Shown here: piece by piece, positions 21,022 to 28,717 of the stretch | How the letters are laid out: the number at the start of each line of letters is the position of its first letter | How positions within the stretch are numbered: the first letter of the stretch is position 1 | Assembly: GCF_009996735.1 (NCBI RefSeq) | Contig: NZ_JAACYI010000008.1 | Coordinates: forward strand, 62,001 to 126,000 | Source: Cellulomonas sp. APG4 | GTDB taxonomy: Bacteria > Actinomycetota > Actinomycetes > Actinomycetales > Cellulomonadaceae | Length of the DNA stretch: 64,000 bases | Reading direction: 5' to 3' | The notes under the pieces: model-generated | Seen by the model: only the letters and a program-made list of their open reading frames with translations | Database searches by the model: none | Told to the model about the DNA's origin: nothing | Made by a program: the position numbers and the translations under genes

Positions 21022-21253
21022 TCACGCCGCGGACCACCGGTCCGGACGACGCGGGAGTGATGCTAGTAGATCCGCAGCGGTTTGCCGAACCTGGCGTTCG
21101 GTGGGCGTGGCGGAGCAGGATGTGGCGGCACCCGACGGGCCCTGCCCCGAGGTCGCTGCCGGGCACCGGTGGTCACGAGCACCGGAAGCACGAGGGAAAG
21201 ACCCGCACGGCACCACAGGGGTGGCGGCGGCGGACACGACGAGAGGGGTGGCG

Positions 21254-21682
21254 ATGCCGGAACCCGTGCGGGACGCCTGCGAGGTCGTCGCGATGCACCT
21301 GGTCCTCTCGGACGCGAGCGTGCTTCCCATCACTGCCGAGCTGTCGTTCGAGGCCGACGACCCGTACACGGTGCGCGTCGCCTTCACGGGCGCGCACTCG
21401 ACCTCGACCTGGCTCATCGGCCGCGAGCTGTTCGCCCACGGCCTCCTCGCCGACACCGCGGCCCCCGCGGGCACCGGCGACGTGCGCATCTGGCGCGACG
21501 AGGACCCCGCCTACCTGCTGATCGCGCTGAGCGGGGTCGAGGGGGACGCGCTGCTCGCGGGCCCGATCGAGCCCTTCGAGCGGTTCGTGGCCGCGACGGT
21601 GGCCCTCGTCCCCTTCGGCTCCGAGTCCCCGCACATGGAGGGCGAGATCTCGCGCCTCATCGTGACCCTGCTGGACGCCTGA
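21254..21682 (+). CDS. SsgA-like (SALP) cell-division/sporulation regulator
   Basis: 142 residues. The conserved SALP features are visible: TWLIGRELFAHGL, GTGDVRIWRDED, and ERFVAATVALVPFGSES near the C-terminus. In Streptomyces, SALPs (SsgA, SsgB) position FtsZ and guide septum formation; outside sporulating genera their role is less clear. The ATG at 21254 has GAGAGGGG before it; an upstream in-frame ATG at 21101 would add about 50 unconserved residues. Single gene, between a tRNA and a convergent pabC-like gene. Confidence 0.85.
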   Translation: MPEPVRDACEVVAMHLVLSDASVLPITAELSFEADDPYTVRVAFTGAHSTSTWLIGRELFAHGLLADTAAPAGTGDVRIWRDEDPAYLLIALSGVEGDALLAGPIEPFERFVAATVALVPFGSESPHMEGEISRLIVTLLDA

Positions 21683-21731
21683 GCCCGGGCACGCGTCTGA
21701 CCCCGATCCGACCCGGGACCCGAGGGGCGGC

Positions 21732-22616
21732 TCACGGGTCGACGTCGTCCGCGGCCCGCTGCGCGTAGAGGGTGCACGCCTGCGCCGTCAGCGGCCCGAC
21801 GGCGATCCCGGTGCCGTCGAGCGCGGCCACCGGGACGGCCGTGCGGACCGAACCTGTGAGCATGAGGTGCGCGCTCCCTGCGACGACCTCGTCGAGCACG
21901 TCCCACCCGAGCTCTCCCGGGGCGGCCTCACGTACCGGGAGTCCGGCGGCACGTGACCACTCCAGGACGAGCTCGCGCGTGATCCCCGCGAGGCAGCCGG
22001 AGTCGAGCGACGGCGTGACGAGCTCGCCGTGCCGCTCCACGAACACGTTGCTCCCGGTCCCCTCGCACAGCTCACCCACCGTGTTCGCGAGCAACGCCTC
22101 GTCGCCGCCCTGCGCGACGGCGTGCGCGAGAGCCACCACGTTCTCCGCGTACGACGTCGTCTTGAGACCCGCGACCGCCGAGCGCTCGTTGCGGGTCCAG
22201 GGCACGCGGACCACACGGGCCGGGGCGGGCGCCGGGGCCGGTCCCGCCGCGAGGACCACCGACTGCTCGTCGGTCCCGGAACCCGCGAGGCGGCCCGAAC
22301 CGAGGGGGCCGGGCCCGGCCGTGACTGTGATCCGCAACCGGGCGGCCCCCGGGGCCGCGGCGAGCACCTCGTCGACACCCGCGCGCACGAGCGCCTCGTC
22401 GGGCTCGGCGAGGCCCAGCCCGCGCGCCGAGCGCGCGAGCCTGCGCAGGTGGCGCGTGAGGGCGAACGGGACGCCGTCGACCACGCCGCACGTCTCGAAG
22501 ACGCCGTCGCCCACGGTCAGCCCGTGGTCGAGCGGGGCGAGTGCGGGGACGGTGGCATCCACCAGGCCGTCGCGCGTCCAGACCACCGTGCGCACCTGCG
22601 CGTCGTCGTGCTGCAT
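21732..22616 (-). CDS. pabC: Class IV aminotransferase, probable aminodeoxychorismate lyase
   Basis: 294-residue fold-type IV PLP enzyme with the Lys in GLKTTSYAENVVAL, the motif GELCEGTGSNVF, and GCLAGITRELVLEW. It follows pabB by 46 bp, so release of p-aminobenzoate from aminodeoxychorismate is the likeliest job; branched-chain or D-amino-acid transaminase is the alternative within this fold. The ATG at 22616 has GGGGGAGG at good spacing. Confidence 0.8.
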   Translation of the reverse strand: MQHDDAQVRTVVWTRDGLVDATVPALAPLDHGLTVGDGVFETCGVVDGVPFALTRHLRRLARSARGLGLAEPDEALVRAGVDEVLAAAPGAARLRITVTAGPGPLGSGRLAGSGTDEQSVVLAAGPAPAPAPARVVRVPWTRNERSAVAGLKTTSYAENVVALAHAVAQGGDEALLANTVGELCEGTGSNVFVERHGELVTPSLDSGCLAGITRELVLEWSRAAGLPVREAAPGELGWDVLDEVVAGSAHLMLTGSVRTAVPVAALDGTGIAVGPLTAQACTLYAQRAADDVDP

Positions 22617-22662
22617 GCCTGCCTCCCCCGTGCCCGTCACGGCTCTCGTCCCGGGCACCCCA

Positions 22663-23769
22663 TCATCGCGGACCGGTGCCGGCGAGGCCGATCAGCCGCG
22701 CCGCCTTGAGCTCGGTCTCGGCCCACTCCGCCCGCGCGTCGCTCCCCCAGGTGATCCCCGCACCCGTGCCGAACCGCAGCGTGCCCCGACCGGCCGGTCC
22801 CGCCTCCCACCAGAACGTTCGGATGCCGACTGCGAGCTCGGCGCGCCCCGCGTCTGCGTCGACCCACCCGACCGCGCCGCAGTACGGCCCGCGCGGCACG
22901 GGCTCGAGCGCCCGGATGAGCCCCAGCGCGGCATGCTTGGGGGCGCCCGAGACCGAGGCGGGCGGGTACGTCGCGGCGAGCACGTCACCCCAGGACGGGG
23001 CGGGCGAGCGCAGCCTGCCCCGCACCGTCGTCACGAGATGCACGAGACCGGGGTGCTGCTCGAGGTCGAGCAGCCGGGTCACCTCGACCGTGCCCGGGTC
23101 GCAGACGCGCTGGAGGTCGTTGCGCACCATGTCGGCGATCATCACGTTCTCGGCACGGTCCTTGGCCGTGAGCCCTGCCGGCTCGGCCGCCGTGCCCTTG
23201 ATCGGCCCGGACTCGACCCAGCCGTCCCGCACCCGCCAGAAGAGCTCGGGAGAGGCGGTGACGACCCAGGCGCCCGCGTCGCCCTGCTGGGCGGGCACGT
23301 GCACCCCGCCCCCGTAGGGAGCGGGGTTGCCCGCCCGGAGCCGGGCGAGCAGGGCGGCTGCGTCGGCGTCCGCCTCGGGGAGATCCGCCTCGAGCACCCG
23401 GCAGAGGTTGACCTGGTAGACGTCCCCCTCACGCACGGCGCCGCGCACGGCCTCGACCGCGGTGCGGTAGGCGCGCTCACCGATCGACGTGCGCCAGGCC
23501 GACGCCGGTCCGTGCCAGGGCCCGCCGACGGGCGGGTCGACCCCCGGTGCACGGTCCACCTCGGCGAAGCGCCACGCGCGGACGCGACCCTCGAAGTCCC
23601 CCACGACGGCCCACCAGCCGCCTGAGGCGACCCGGTCCCCACGCGTCGCGAGGTCCACGCACTCGACGGCGCCGCGGGCGCGCACGCCGTCGAACCACGC
23701 CCAGCCGTCGGTGTCGCGCGAACCGCCGACCGGACCCGACAGGGTGCGTGGCGAGGGCTCGAGGGGCAC
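22663..23769 (-). CDS. pabB: Aminodeoxychorismate synthase component I
   Basis: Aminates chorismate for folate synthesis. The 368-residue chorismate-binding domain protein has PIKGTAA, AENVMIADMVRNDL and the PPASVSGAPK motif. It is the shorter form, lacking a long N-terminal domain. No glutaminase subunit (PabA) is in the window. The start is GTG with TACCGT ending six bases upstream and no Shine-Dalgarno, consistent with a leaderless transcript. Confidence 0.9.
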   Translation of the reverse strand: MPLEPSPRTLSGPVGGSRDTDGWAWFDGVRARGAVECVDLATRGDRVASGGWWAVVGDFEGRVRAWRFAEVDRAPGVDPPVGGPWHGPASAWRTSIGERAYRTAVEAVRGAVREGDVYQVNLCRVLEADLPEADADAAALLARLRAGNPAPYGGGVHVPAQQGDAGAWVVTASPELFWRVRDGWVESGPIKGTAAEPAGLTAKDRAENVMIADMVRNDLQRVCDPGTVEVTRLLDLEQHPGLVHLVTTVRGRLRSPAPSWGDVLAATYPPASVSGAPKHAALGLIRALEPVPRGPYCGAVGWVDADAGRAELAVGIRTFWWEAGPAGRGTLRFGTGAGITWGSDARAEWAETELKAARLIGLAGTGPR

Positions 23770-23792
23770 GGCGACACGGTAGCCGTGCTGAG

Positions 23793-23823
23793 TTGGACGT
23801 TCGTCGTCGTGGTCGGTTAGAGT
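23793..23823 (+). promoter_or_regulatory. Candidate promoter of the three-tRNA cluster
   Basis: TTGGAC at 23793-23798 and TAGAGT at 23818-23823, separated by 19 bases, lie about 40 bp before tRNA-Gly. Both hexamers are close to sigma-70-type consensus, although the spacing is long. Confidence 0.5.
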
Positions 23824-23863
23824 CTGGGACGCACACGGCGCCCGGGTGACCGGGCCGTGAAGT

Positions 23864-23935
23864 GCGGACGTGGCTCAGTGGTAGAGCATCACCTTGCCAA
23901 GGTGAGGGTCGCGGGTTCGAATCCCGTCGTCCGCT
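23864..23935 (+). tRNA. tRNA-Gly (anticodon GCC)
   Basis: Acceptor GCGGACG pairs with CGTCCGC. Anticodon stem TCACC/GGTGA with loop TTGCCAA gives GCC. The T arm contains GGTTCGAATCC. CCA is not encoded. First of a Gly-Cys-Val cluster. Confidence 0.96.
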
Positions 23936-23986
23936 CGGAGGCGACATCCCACGGGGCACGGCCCCGGACGTGGACGTGAGCCTTGC

Positions 23987-24057
23987 GGTGGAGTGGCCGA
24001 GAGGCGAGGCAGCGGCCTGCAAAGCCGTCCACACGGGTTCGAATCCCGTCTCCACCT
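23987..24057 (+). tRNA. tRNA-Cys (anticodon GCA)
   Basis: Acceptor GGTGGAG pairs with CTCCACC. The anticodon loop CTGCAAA gives GCA, and the T arm has GGTTCGAATCC. CCA is not encoded. 51 bp after tRNA-Gly. Confidence 0.95.
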
Positions 24058-24084
24058 CGCGGATGCATCCCGGTAGTACCGCAC

Positions 24085-24159
24085 GGGCGATTGGCGCAGC
24101 GGTAGCGCGCTTCCCTGACACGGAAGAGGTCACTGGTTCGATCCCAGTATCGCCCACCA
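24085..24159 (+). tRNA. tRNA-Val (anticodon GAC), CCA encoded
   Basis: Acceptor GGGCGAT pairs with ATCGCCC. Anticodon stem CTTCC/GGAAG with loop CTGACAC gives GAC. Discriminator A is followed by a genomic CCA, unlike the other three tRNAs here. Confidence 0.95.
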
Positions 24160-24164
24160 GCACA

Positions 24165-24193
24165 GAAGCCCCAGGCCGTCGGCCTGGGGCTTC
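24165..24193 (+). terminator. Strong hairpin terminator after the tRNA cluster
   Basis: A perfect 13-bp stem (GAAGCCCCAGGCC with its complement) and a 3-nt loop begin six bases after tRNA-Val. Only a short T/C-rich run follows. The stem also lies just past the sdhD stop on the other strand (24221), so it may serve both directions. Confidence 0.8.
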
Positions 24194-24220
24194 TTGCATG
24201 CATACGCCGGGCTGCGTGCG

Positions 24221-24715
24221 TCAGCCCGTGCAGAACGACGGCAGGAGGGCGGGATCCGCCCCCACCGGGCACGGGTCGAACGTGTAGATCACCAGCGTGC
24301 CGAGCGCCACCGTGACCACGGTGGCGGCCGTGACCAGCACCTTGAGCACGAGCCTGGCACGCGCCGACTCGGCGTAGTCGTCGATGATCGTCACGAGACC
24401 GTGCGCCCCGTGGAGCATCGCGAGCCACAGCATGACGAGGCTCCACAGCTGCCAGAACGGGTTCGACCACCGCCCGGCGACGAGTGCGAAGTCGATGGCG
24501 TTGATGCCGTCGCCGACGACGAGGTTGACCGTGAGGTGAGCGAGCACGAGGAACAGCAGCACCGCTCCCGAGACGCGCATGAACACCCACACCACGAGCC
24601 GTCGGCGGCCGGACCCCGGCGTGCCGGCCCGACGTGCGTGAGCGTCCGGGGCGCGGGGCGCAGGAACCACGGGGCGCCTCGGTGTGACACCCTGCTGCGG
24701 CTCAGTCCGGGACAT
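24221..24715 (-). CDS. sdhD: Succinate dehydrogenase membrane anchor SdhD-like, orphan
   Basis: 164 residues with a Pro/Arg-rich start and three membrane helices. Family residues are present: FMRVSGAVLLFLVLAHL with the Arg/Ser pair, AMLHGAHG with the presumed haem His, and IDDYAE for the quinone-site Asp-Tyr. It resembles the actinobacterial SdhD that normally lies in sdhCDAB. Here no sdhC, sdhA or sdhB is near; it is the last gene after terC and a Usp-like gene, overlapping the latter by 14 bases. No clear Shine-Dalgarno. Confidence 0.85.
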   Translation of the reverse strand: MSRTEPQQGVTPRRPVVPAPRAPDAHARRAGTPGSGRRRLVVWVFMRVSGAVLLFLVLAHLTVNLVVGDGINAIDFALVAGRWSNPFWQLWSLVMLWLAMLHGAHGLVTIIDDYAESARARLVLKVLVTAATVVTVALGTLVIYTFDPCPVGADPALLPSFCTG

Positions 24716-25265
24716 GGCCGTCGCGCACGTCGAGGGCCCACGCCTCGAGCCCTGCCCAGCCGGCGCCCGGAGCACCACGGGCGGGCCACTGCGCCGCACG
24801 GTCCGGTTGCCCGCGACGCGCCCACCGATCGCGGGACCGCACGCCGACGACGACCAGCCCCGCGCGGGCGGGAAGGCGCGCCGCGACCGGGTCGGGCGCG
24901 ACGAGGGCACGCGCGCCCGCCTGGCTCGCGGACCGCAGGACGGCCGTCGCGAGCGCAGCGGCGGGGTGCGCTCCGGTCGGTCGGTACGGCACGGCACGCC
25001 AGCGGATCTCCCCGTCGTGACCAGCGAGCGTGGGGGTCACACGCGCGACGACGGCCGAGGTCTCCTGGTCGCGGCGCCGTCGGCCACGCTCGAGCGTGGC
25101 ACGGCGGAGAGTGGGCCCGAGCCGGGGCGTCGGCACCAGGAGGAGCAGCGGTCCGCCCGCGCCGGCCCAGCTCGCCGCATGGCGGGCCACCTCGACGGCG
25201 ACGAGCGCGTCGGTGATCACCGCCGCCACGGGCGCGGTGCGAGGGGCTTCCTGCAGCAGGGTCAT
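24702..25265 (-). CDS. Unknown protein, weakly universal-stress-protein-like
   Basis: 187 residues, not recognised with certainty. The alternating hydrophobic strands (VAAVITDALVAVEV, PLLLLVPTPR, GARALVAPDP, AGLVVVGVRSRD) suggest an alpha/beta Rossmann-like or UspA-like fold. AAGGAGGAG precedes the ATG at 25265, and the start overlaps the terC stop by four bases. It lies between terC and sdhD in one apparent operon. Confidence 0.65.
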   Translation of the reverse strand: MTLLQEAPRTAPVAAVITDALVAVEVARHAASWAGAGGPLLLLVPTPRLGPTLRRATLERGRRRRDQETSAVVARVTPTLAGHDGEIRWRAVPYRPTGAHPAAALATAVLRSASQAGARALVAPDPVAARLPARAGLVVVGVRSRDRWARRGQPDRAAQWPARGAPGAGWAGLEAWALDVRDGHVPD

Positions 25266-26371
25266 CGGTTCTCCTCCTTCTCGTGGACGGGCCGTGCGTG
25301 GGCGACGTGTGCGGTCGCCGGGTCGTGCGCGTCGTCGGGGCGAGGGGCCGGGCGTCCGCCGAGCGACCGACGGCGCAGGAGCGGCTCGGCCGCCGCGAGC
25401 TCCTCGTCCGTGGCGTACCGGAAGGGCGGGCGTGCAGGCGCCGGCGCCGGGCGGCGGCCCTGGCCGCGCGTCGCCAGGAGGCTCGCGACGACGGACGTGC
25501 CGAGGATCGTCGCCACCACGGCCAGCGAGAGGGTCGTCGGGACGTAGAGCACGTCGATCTTGAGGAGCATCTTGAGGCCCACCCAGATCAGCACGACGGC
25601 CAGACCGACCTTGAGGTAGACGAACCGGTGCATCAGGTCGGCGAGCAGGAAGTACATCGCCCGTAGCCCGAGGAGTGCGAAGGCATTGGCCGTGAACACG
25701 AGGAAGGGCTCGTCGGTGACGGCGAAGATCGCGGGGATCGAGTCGACGGCGAACACGACGTCGGTCACCTCGATCAGCACCAGGACCGCGAGGAGCGGTG
25801 TCGCCAGCACGGCACCCCCGGTCCGCACGAGCAACCGCTGGCCGTGGAAGGCGTCGGTCATGGGGACGTGGCGGCGGAAGAGCCGTAGCGTGCGCGAGGC
25901 CTCGGGGTCGAGGTGCTCGTCGCGCTGCCGGAGCATCCGGTAGCCGGTCACGAGCAGGAAGACCGCGAAGAGGTAGAGGATCCACCGGAAGTTCTCGATC
26001 AGCACCGCGCCCAGGGCGATGAACGCACCTCGGAACACCAGGGCCCCCAGCACGCCGAGGAACAGGACGCGGTGCTGGAGCTCCCGGGGGACGGCGAAGT
26101 AGGCGAAGATGATCGCCCAGACGAAGACGTTGTCGACCGCGAGCGACTTCTCGATCAGGTAGCCCGCGAAGTACTGCTGCCCGAGTGCCGCGCCGTACAC
26201 CTGCCACACGACGAGGCCGAAGCCGACGCCGATCGCGACCCAGACGGCCGACCAGAGCGCGGCCTCGCGCACCTCGATGACGTGAGCGTGGCGGTGCGCC
26301 ACGAGGTCGACGGCGAGCATGAGCAGGATCACGCCGAGGGACGCGAACCACAGCCAGACAGGGACATCCAC
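25262..26371 (-). CDS. TerC/Alx-family integral membrane protein, probable metal (Mn2+) exporter
   Basis: 369 residues with about nine membrane helices. The acidic helix motifs of the family are seen: YLIEKSLAVDNVFVWAIIF and IEVTDVVFAVDSIPAIFAV. A variable cytoplasmic tail follows from about residue 300. Characterised relatives export manganese during protein secretion or excess metal. The GTG at 26371 has GGAGG at about five bases. The leader carries a candidate yybP-ykoY-type element, which supports the manganese role. Confidence 0.88.
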   Translation of the reverse strand: MDVPVWLWFASLGVILLMLAVDLVAHRHAHVIEVREAALWSAVWVAIGVGFGLVVWQVYGAALGQQYFAGYLIEKSLAVDNVFVWAIIFAYFAVPRELQHRVLFLGVLGALVFRGAFIALGAVLIENFRWILYLFAVFLLVTGYRMLRQRDEHLDPEASRTLRLFRRHVPMTDAFHGQRLLVRTGGAVLATPLLAVLVLIEVTDVVFAVDSIPAIFAVTDEPFLVFTANAFALLGLRAMYFLLADLMHRFVYLKVGLAVVLIWVGLKMLLKIDVLYVPTTLSLAVVATILGTSVVASLLATRGQGRRPAPAPARPPFRYATDEELAAAEPLLRRRSLGGRPAPRPDDAHDPATAHVAHARPVHEKEENR

Positions 26372-26394
26372 GAGCGACCTCCGTCGGTAGGACC

Positions 26395-26487
26395 GACTGA
26401 AGGTCTCCCCCGGCCCGGCGGCCCGGCGCACCGGGCCGCTCCGCGGCCGGACTGACGACGCGCCGTCGTGGGGTACTCCCCTTCGTC
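26395..26487 (-). promoter_or_regulatory. Candidate yybP-ykoY-type manganese riboswitch in the terC leader
   Basis: In the leader of terC, GACGAAGG (26487-26480) can pair with CCTTCAGTC (26403-26395) with one bulge, closing a domain. The 5' side continues as GGGGAGTA and the 3' side arrives as GAGACCTT. This matches the arrangement I recall for the yybP-ykoY class (GGGGAGUA opposite ACCUU around the metal site). Inside are ACGACG/CGTCGT and long GC-rich stems. The GTC of the closing stem can alternatively form GTCGG/CCGAC right before the GGAGG ribosome site. Caveat: GGGG-AGTA-CCCC can also form a simple hairpin. Confidence 0.5.
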
Positions 26488-26500
26488 TCGAGATAAAGGG

Positions 26501-26514
26501 CGAAGCGTGCTTCG
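26501..26514. promoter_or_regulatory. 14-bp palindrome between terC and the wHTH gene
   Basis: CGAAGCGTGCTTCG is a 6-2-6 perfect inverted repeat in the divergent interval. A TTGACA lies at 26525-26520 on the minus strand. It could be an operator for the adjacent winged-helix regulator. Confidence 0.4.
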
Positions 26515-26576
26515 TGCTTTGTCAATCAGCGACGGTGGACGACGGCGCCCATGCGCACCGCACCTACCCTGGTGCC

Positions 26577-26873
26577 ATGACGGCCGAGCCAGCAGGCGCT
26601 GCCCCGGACTGGACCTTCGTGTCCAACCACGGGCACGTGCTGGTGTGCCTCGCCCTCGACCGACACATGCGCCTGCGGGAGATCGCGGAGCGCGTGGGCA
26701 TCACCGAGCGGGCCGTGCAGGCGATCGTGCGTGACCTCGAGGACGCGGGCTACGTCCAGCGTGAGCGCGTAGGGCGCCGCAACGTCTACACGGTGCACGA
26801 GGACCGCCCGTTCCGGCACCCACTCGAGTCGGGCGTCGCCGTCGGGGAGTTCCTCCGCCTCGTCACGCGCTGA
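26577..26873 (+). CDS. Small winged helix-turn-helix transcriptional regulator
   Basis: 98 residues, nearly all a wHTH domain: VLVCLALDRHMRLREIAERVG (seen as LRLREIAERVGITERAVQAI-like), then LEDAGYVQRERVGRRNVYTV, an ArsR/MarR-type recognition helix and wing. No sensor domain or metal-binding Cys is present. TACCCT ends six bases before the ATG and there is no Shine-Dalgarno, so the message is probably leaderless. It is transcribed away from terC and could control it. Confidence 0.8.
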   Translation: MTAEPAGAAPDWTFVSNHGHVLVCLALDRHMRLREIAERVGITERAVQAIVRDLEDAGYVQRERVGRRNVYTVHEDRPFRHPLESGVAVGEFLRLVTR

Positions 26874-26906
26874 CCGGCCTGCGCGGGCAGCACGGACCGT
26901 GACCGT

Positions 26907-27710
26907 TCAGCCCAGCAGGGTGCGCATACGCCGCGCGATCAGCTCGGTCGCCCGACGCGGCGAGAGGCGCGAGAGCCGGTCGAGGCCGCGCGCGTCCTTG
27001 CCGATGACGACGCGGAACGCGGCACGCTCGAGCCCGTCCACCAGCTGACGCGCGGCATCGGCCGGCGTGGTCATCGCCATGGAGGCGGCGCCCGGCTCCG
27101 TCGCCGTGCGCGTCAGGTCCGCCCCAGAGTTCTTCGCGATGTCGGTGCTGACCCCGCCCGGGAAGACCACCGTCACGTCGACCGTTGTGTCGATCAGCTC
27201 GGCGTAGAGCCCTTCGGTGAACAGCGTGACGGCCGCCTTGCTCGCGCCGTAGGCCGACTGGCCCGGCACGGGCGCGAGGGCGCCCATGCTCGAGACGTTG
27301 ACGACGCACGCCGTCGGCCGCGTGAGGAGATCGGGCAGGAAGGTCGTGGTCACGTGCACCGTGCCCCAGAGGTTGACCTCGAACACCTTCCGCATCTCGG
27401 CGACGTCCAGATCGGCGACGCGGACGAAACGCTGGATGATGCCCGCGACGTTGACGACCCCGTCCACCTGGCCGTGGCGCGCGAGCACCTCCTCGCGCAG
27501 GGCCTCGACCTGCGCGCGCTGCGTCACGTCGACGACATGGGTGCTCAGGCGCTCGTCCGCCTCCGCGCGCTCCCGCGTGGCCTCGAGGCCGGGCTCGCTG
27601 AGGTCGACGGCAGCGACCCGCGCACCGCGCGCCAGCAGGGCGAGCACCACCTCCCTGCCGATCCCGTTCCCTCCGCCGGTGACGACGAGGACCTTCTGCG
27701 CGACCTTCAC
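26907..27710 (-). CDS. Short-chain dehydrogenase/reductase
   Basis: 267-residue Rossmann enzyme with the cofactor motif TGGGNGIG, NVAG, and the catalytic Ser/Tyr/Lys as NVSSMG and YGASK. PGGVSTDI follows the active site. Substrate unknown. Its ATG overlaps the stop of the TetR gene by four bases, so the regulator and enzyme form one operon, and the TetR probably responds to the SDR's substrate. Confidence 0.88.
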   Translation of the reverse strand: MKVAQKVLVVTGGGNGIGREVVLALLARGARVAAVDLSEPGLEATRERAEADERLSTHVVDVTQRAQVEALREEVLARHGQVDGVVNVAGIIQRFVRVADLDVAEMRKVFEVNLWGTVHVTTTFLPDLLTRPTACVVNVSSMGALAPVPGQSAYGASKAAVTLFTEGLYAELIDTTVDVTVVFPGGVSTDIAKNSGADLTRTATEPGAASMAMTTPADAARQLVDGLERAAFRVVIGKDARGLDRLSRLSPRRATELIARRMRTLLG

Positions 27711-28276
27711 GGCGTGCTCCTTCCCTTGTCCGGACGGGCGGTCCAGGCGCGCCGCACGAGCGCCCGCGCCCGTGCGGCCGAGCCCGGGCGCTCGGCCGCC
27801 GGGAGGCTGCCGAGCGCACTCGAGAGCATGAGGAGCCCGAGCAGGACGTCGTCGGCGTCCACGTCAGGAGCGAGGGTGCCGTCGCGGTGACCGGCGGGCA
27901 CGAGCCCGGCGAGCAGGGCCCGCACGCGCGCACCGAGCTCGGCCATCGCCGGGTCGTCGGCCGCCACGGCGTCCATGAAGGCGCTCGACCGCTCCGCCAG
28001 CTCGAGCGCCTCGGCGAGGACGTTCTCGAGCGTCGCGCCGGGCTCGGCCGCGAGGGACTCGAGCCGTTCGACGTTCTCGGTGAAGGCGGCGAGGACGAGC
28101 GCGCCCCGCTCGGGGAAGTGGCGGTACAGGCTGCCCTGCCCGACGCCGGCTCGGCGTGCGACCGCGGAGAGCGGCGCATGCAGCCCGCGCTCGGCGAAGA
28201 CCTCCCGCGCGGCGCGGACGAGGGCCGTGCGACTGCGCGCCACGCCGTGGCCTCCGTGCTCCAGCGAACGCGTCAT
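27707..28276 (-). CDS. TetR-family transcriptional repressor
   Basis: 189 residues. N-terminal helix-turn-helix with REVFAERGLHAPLSAVARRAG and QGSLYRHFPERGALVLAAF, then a helical ligand domain. GAGGAG precedes the ATG at 28276. A perfect 8-2-8 palindrome lies 17 bases upstream, most simply its own operator. It controls the coupled SDR and perhaps the divergent SnoaL-like gene. Confidence 0.9.
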   Translation of the reverse strand: MTRSLEHGGHGVARSRTALVRAAREVFAERGLHAPLSAVARRAGVGQGSLYRHFPERGALVLAAFTENVERLESLAAEPGATLENVLAEALELAERSSAFMDAVAADDPAMAELGARVRALLAGLVPAGHRDGTLAPDVDADDVLLGLLMLSSALGSLPAAERPGSAARARALVRRAWTARPDKGRSTP

Positions 28277-28292
28277 GACACTCCTCGTCCGA

Positions 28293-28310
28293 GCGGACAA
28301 CCTTGTCCGC
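28293..28310. promoter_or_regulatory. TetR-type operator palindrome
   Basis: GCGGACAA-CC-TTGTCCGC is a perfect inverted repeat between the TetR start (28276) and the divergent gene at 28367. The GGACA/TGTCC half-sites are typical of TetR operators. Confidence 0.75.
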
Positions 28311-28366
28311 CTTCAGCGTAGCCCGCTCCGCGTGCGACGGGCCCGGTCGCCGCGGAGAGTGGGAGC

Positions 28367-28717
28367 ATGCGGTCAACCCGGGAGACGCTCGAGTCGCACC
28401 TCGACCTGCGCCGGGCCGGCGACCTGGAGGCCGATCTCGAGCACAACTACGCCGACGAGGTCGTCCTGCTCTCGTGGGGCGAGGGCTCAGGTCGCGGCAA
28501 GGACGCTGTCCGTCGCCTCGCCGACGTGCTCGACCACTACCTGGGCGACGGCCGGTACACCTACGAGGAGCTCGTGGTCGAAGGCCCGTACGCCCTGCTC
28601 CGCTGGTCAGGCACGGCGCGGCACGTCAGCGTGCGCAGCGGGGTCGACTCGTTCCACGTGCACGACGGGCGCATCGTGGCTCAGACGATCCACTACGTCG
28701 CCGAGGACGAACGCTGA
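28367..28717 (+). CDS. SnoaL-like (NTF2-fold) protein
   Basis: 116 residues matching the small cone-shaped SnoaL/NTF2 fold: LRRAGDLEADLEHNYADEVVLL at the start, GRGKDAVRRL, YTYEELVVEGPYALLRWSG and DSFHVHDGRIVAQTIHYV. Catalytic or carrier function cannot be named. GGAGAGTGGGAG precedes the ATG. The 3' end overlaps the convergent P450 by 25 bases. Confidence 0.8.
   Translation: MRSTRETLESHLDLRRAGDLEADLEHNYADEVVLLSWGEGSGRGKDAVRRLADVLDHYLGDGRYTYEELVVEGPYALLRWSGTARHVSVRSGVDSFHVHDGRIVAQTIHYVAEDER

Noticed and set aside
21101..21253. Upstream ATG extension of the SsgA-like gene
   Set aside because: The added residues look non-coding, and a purine-rich ribosome site precedes the 21254 ATG.
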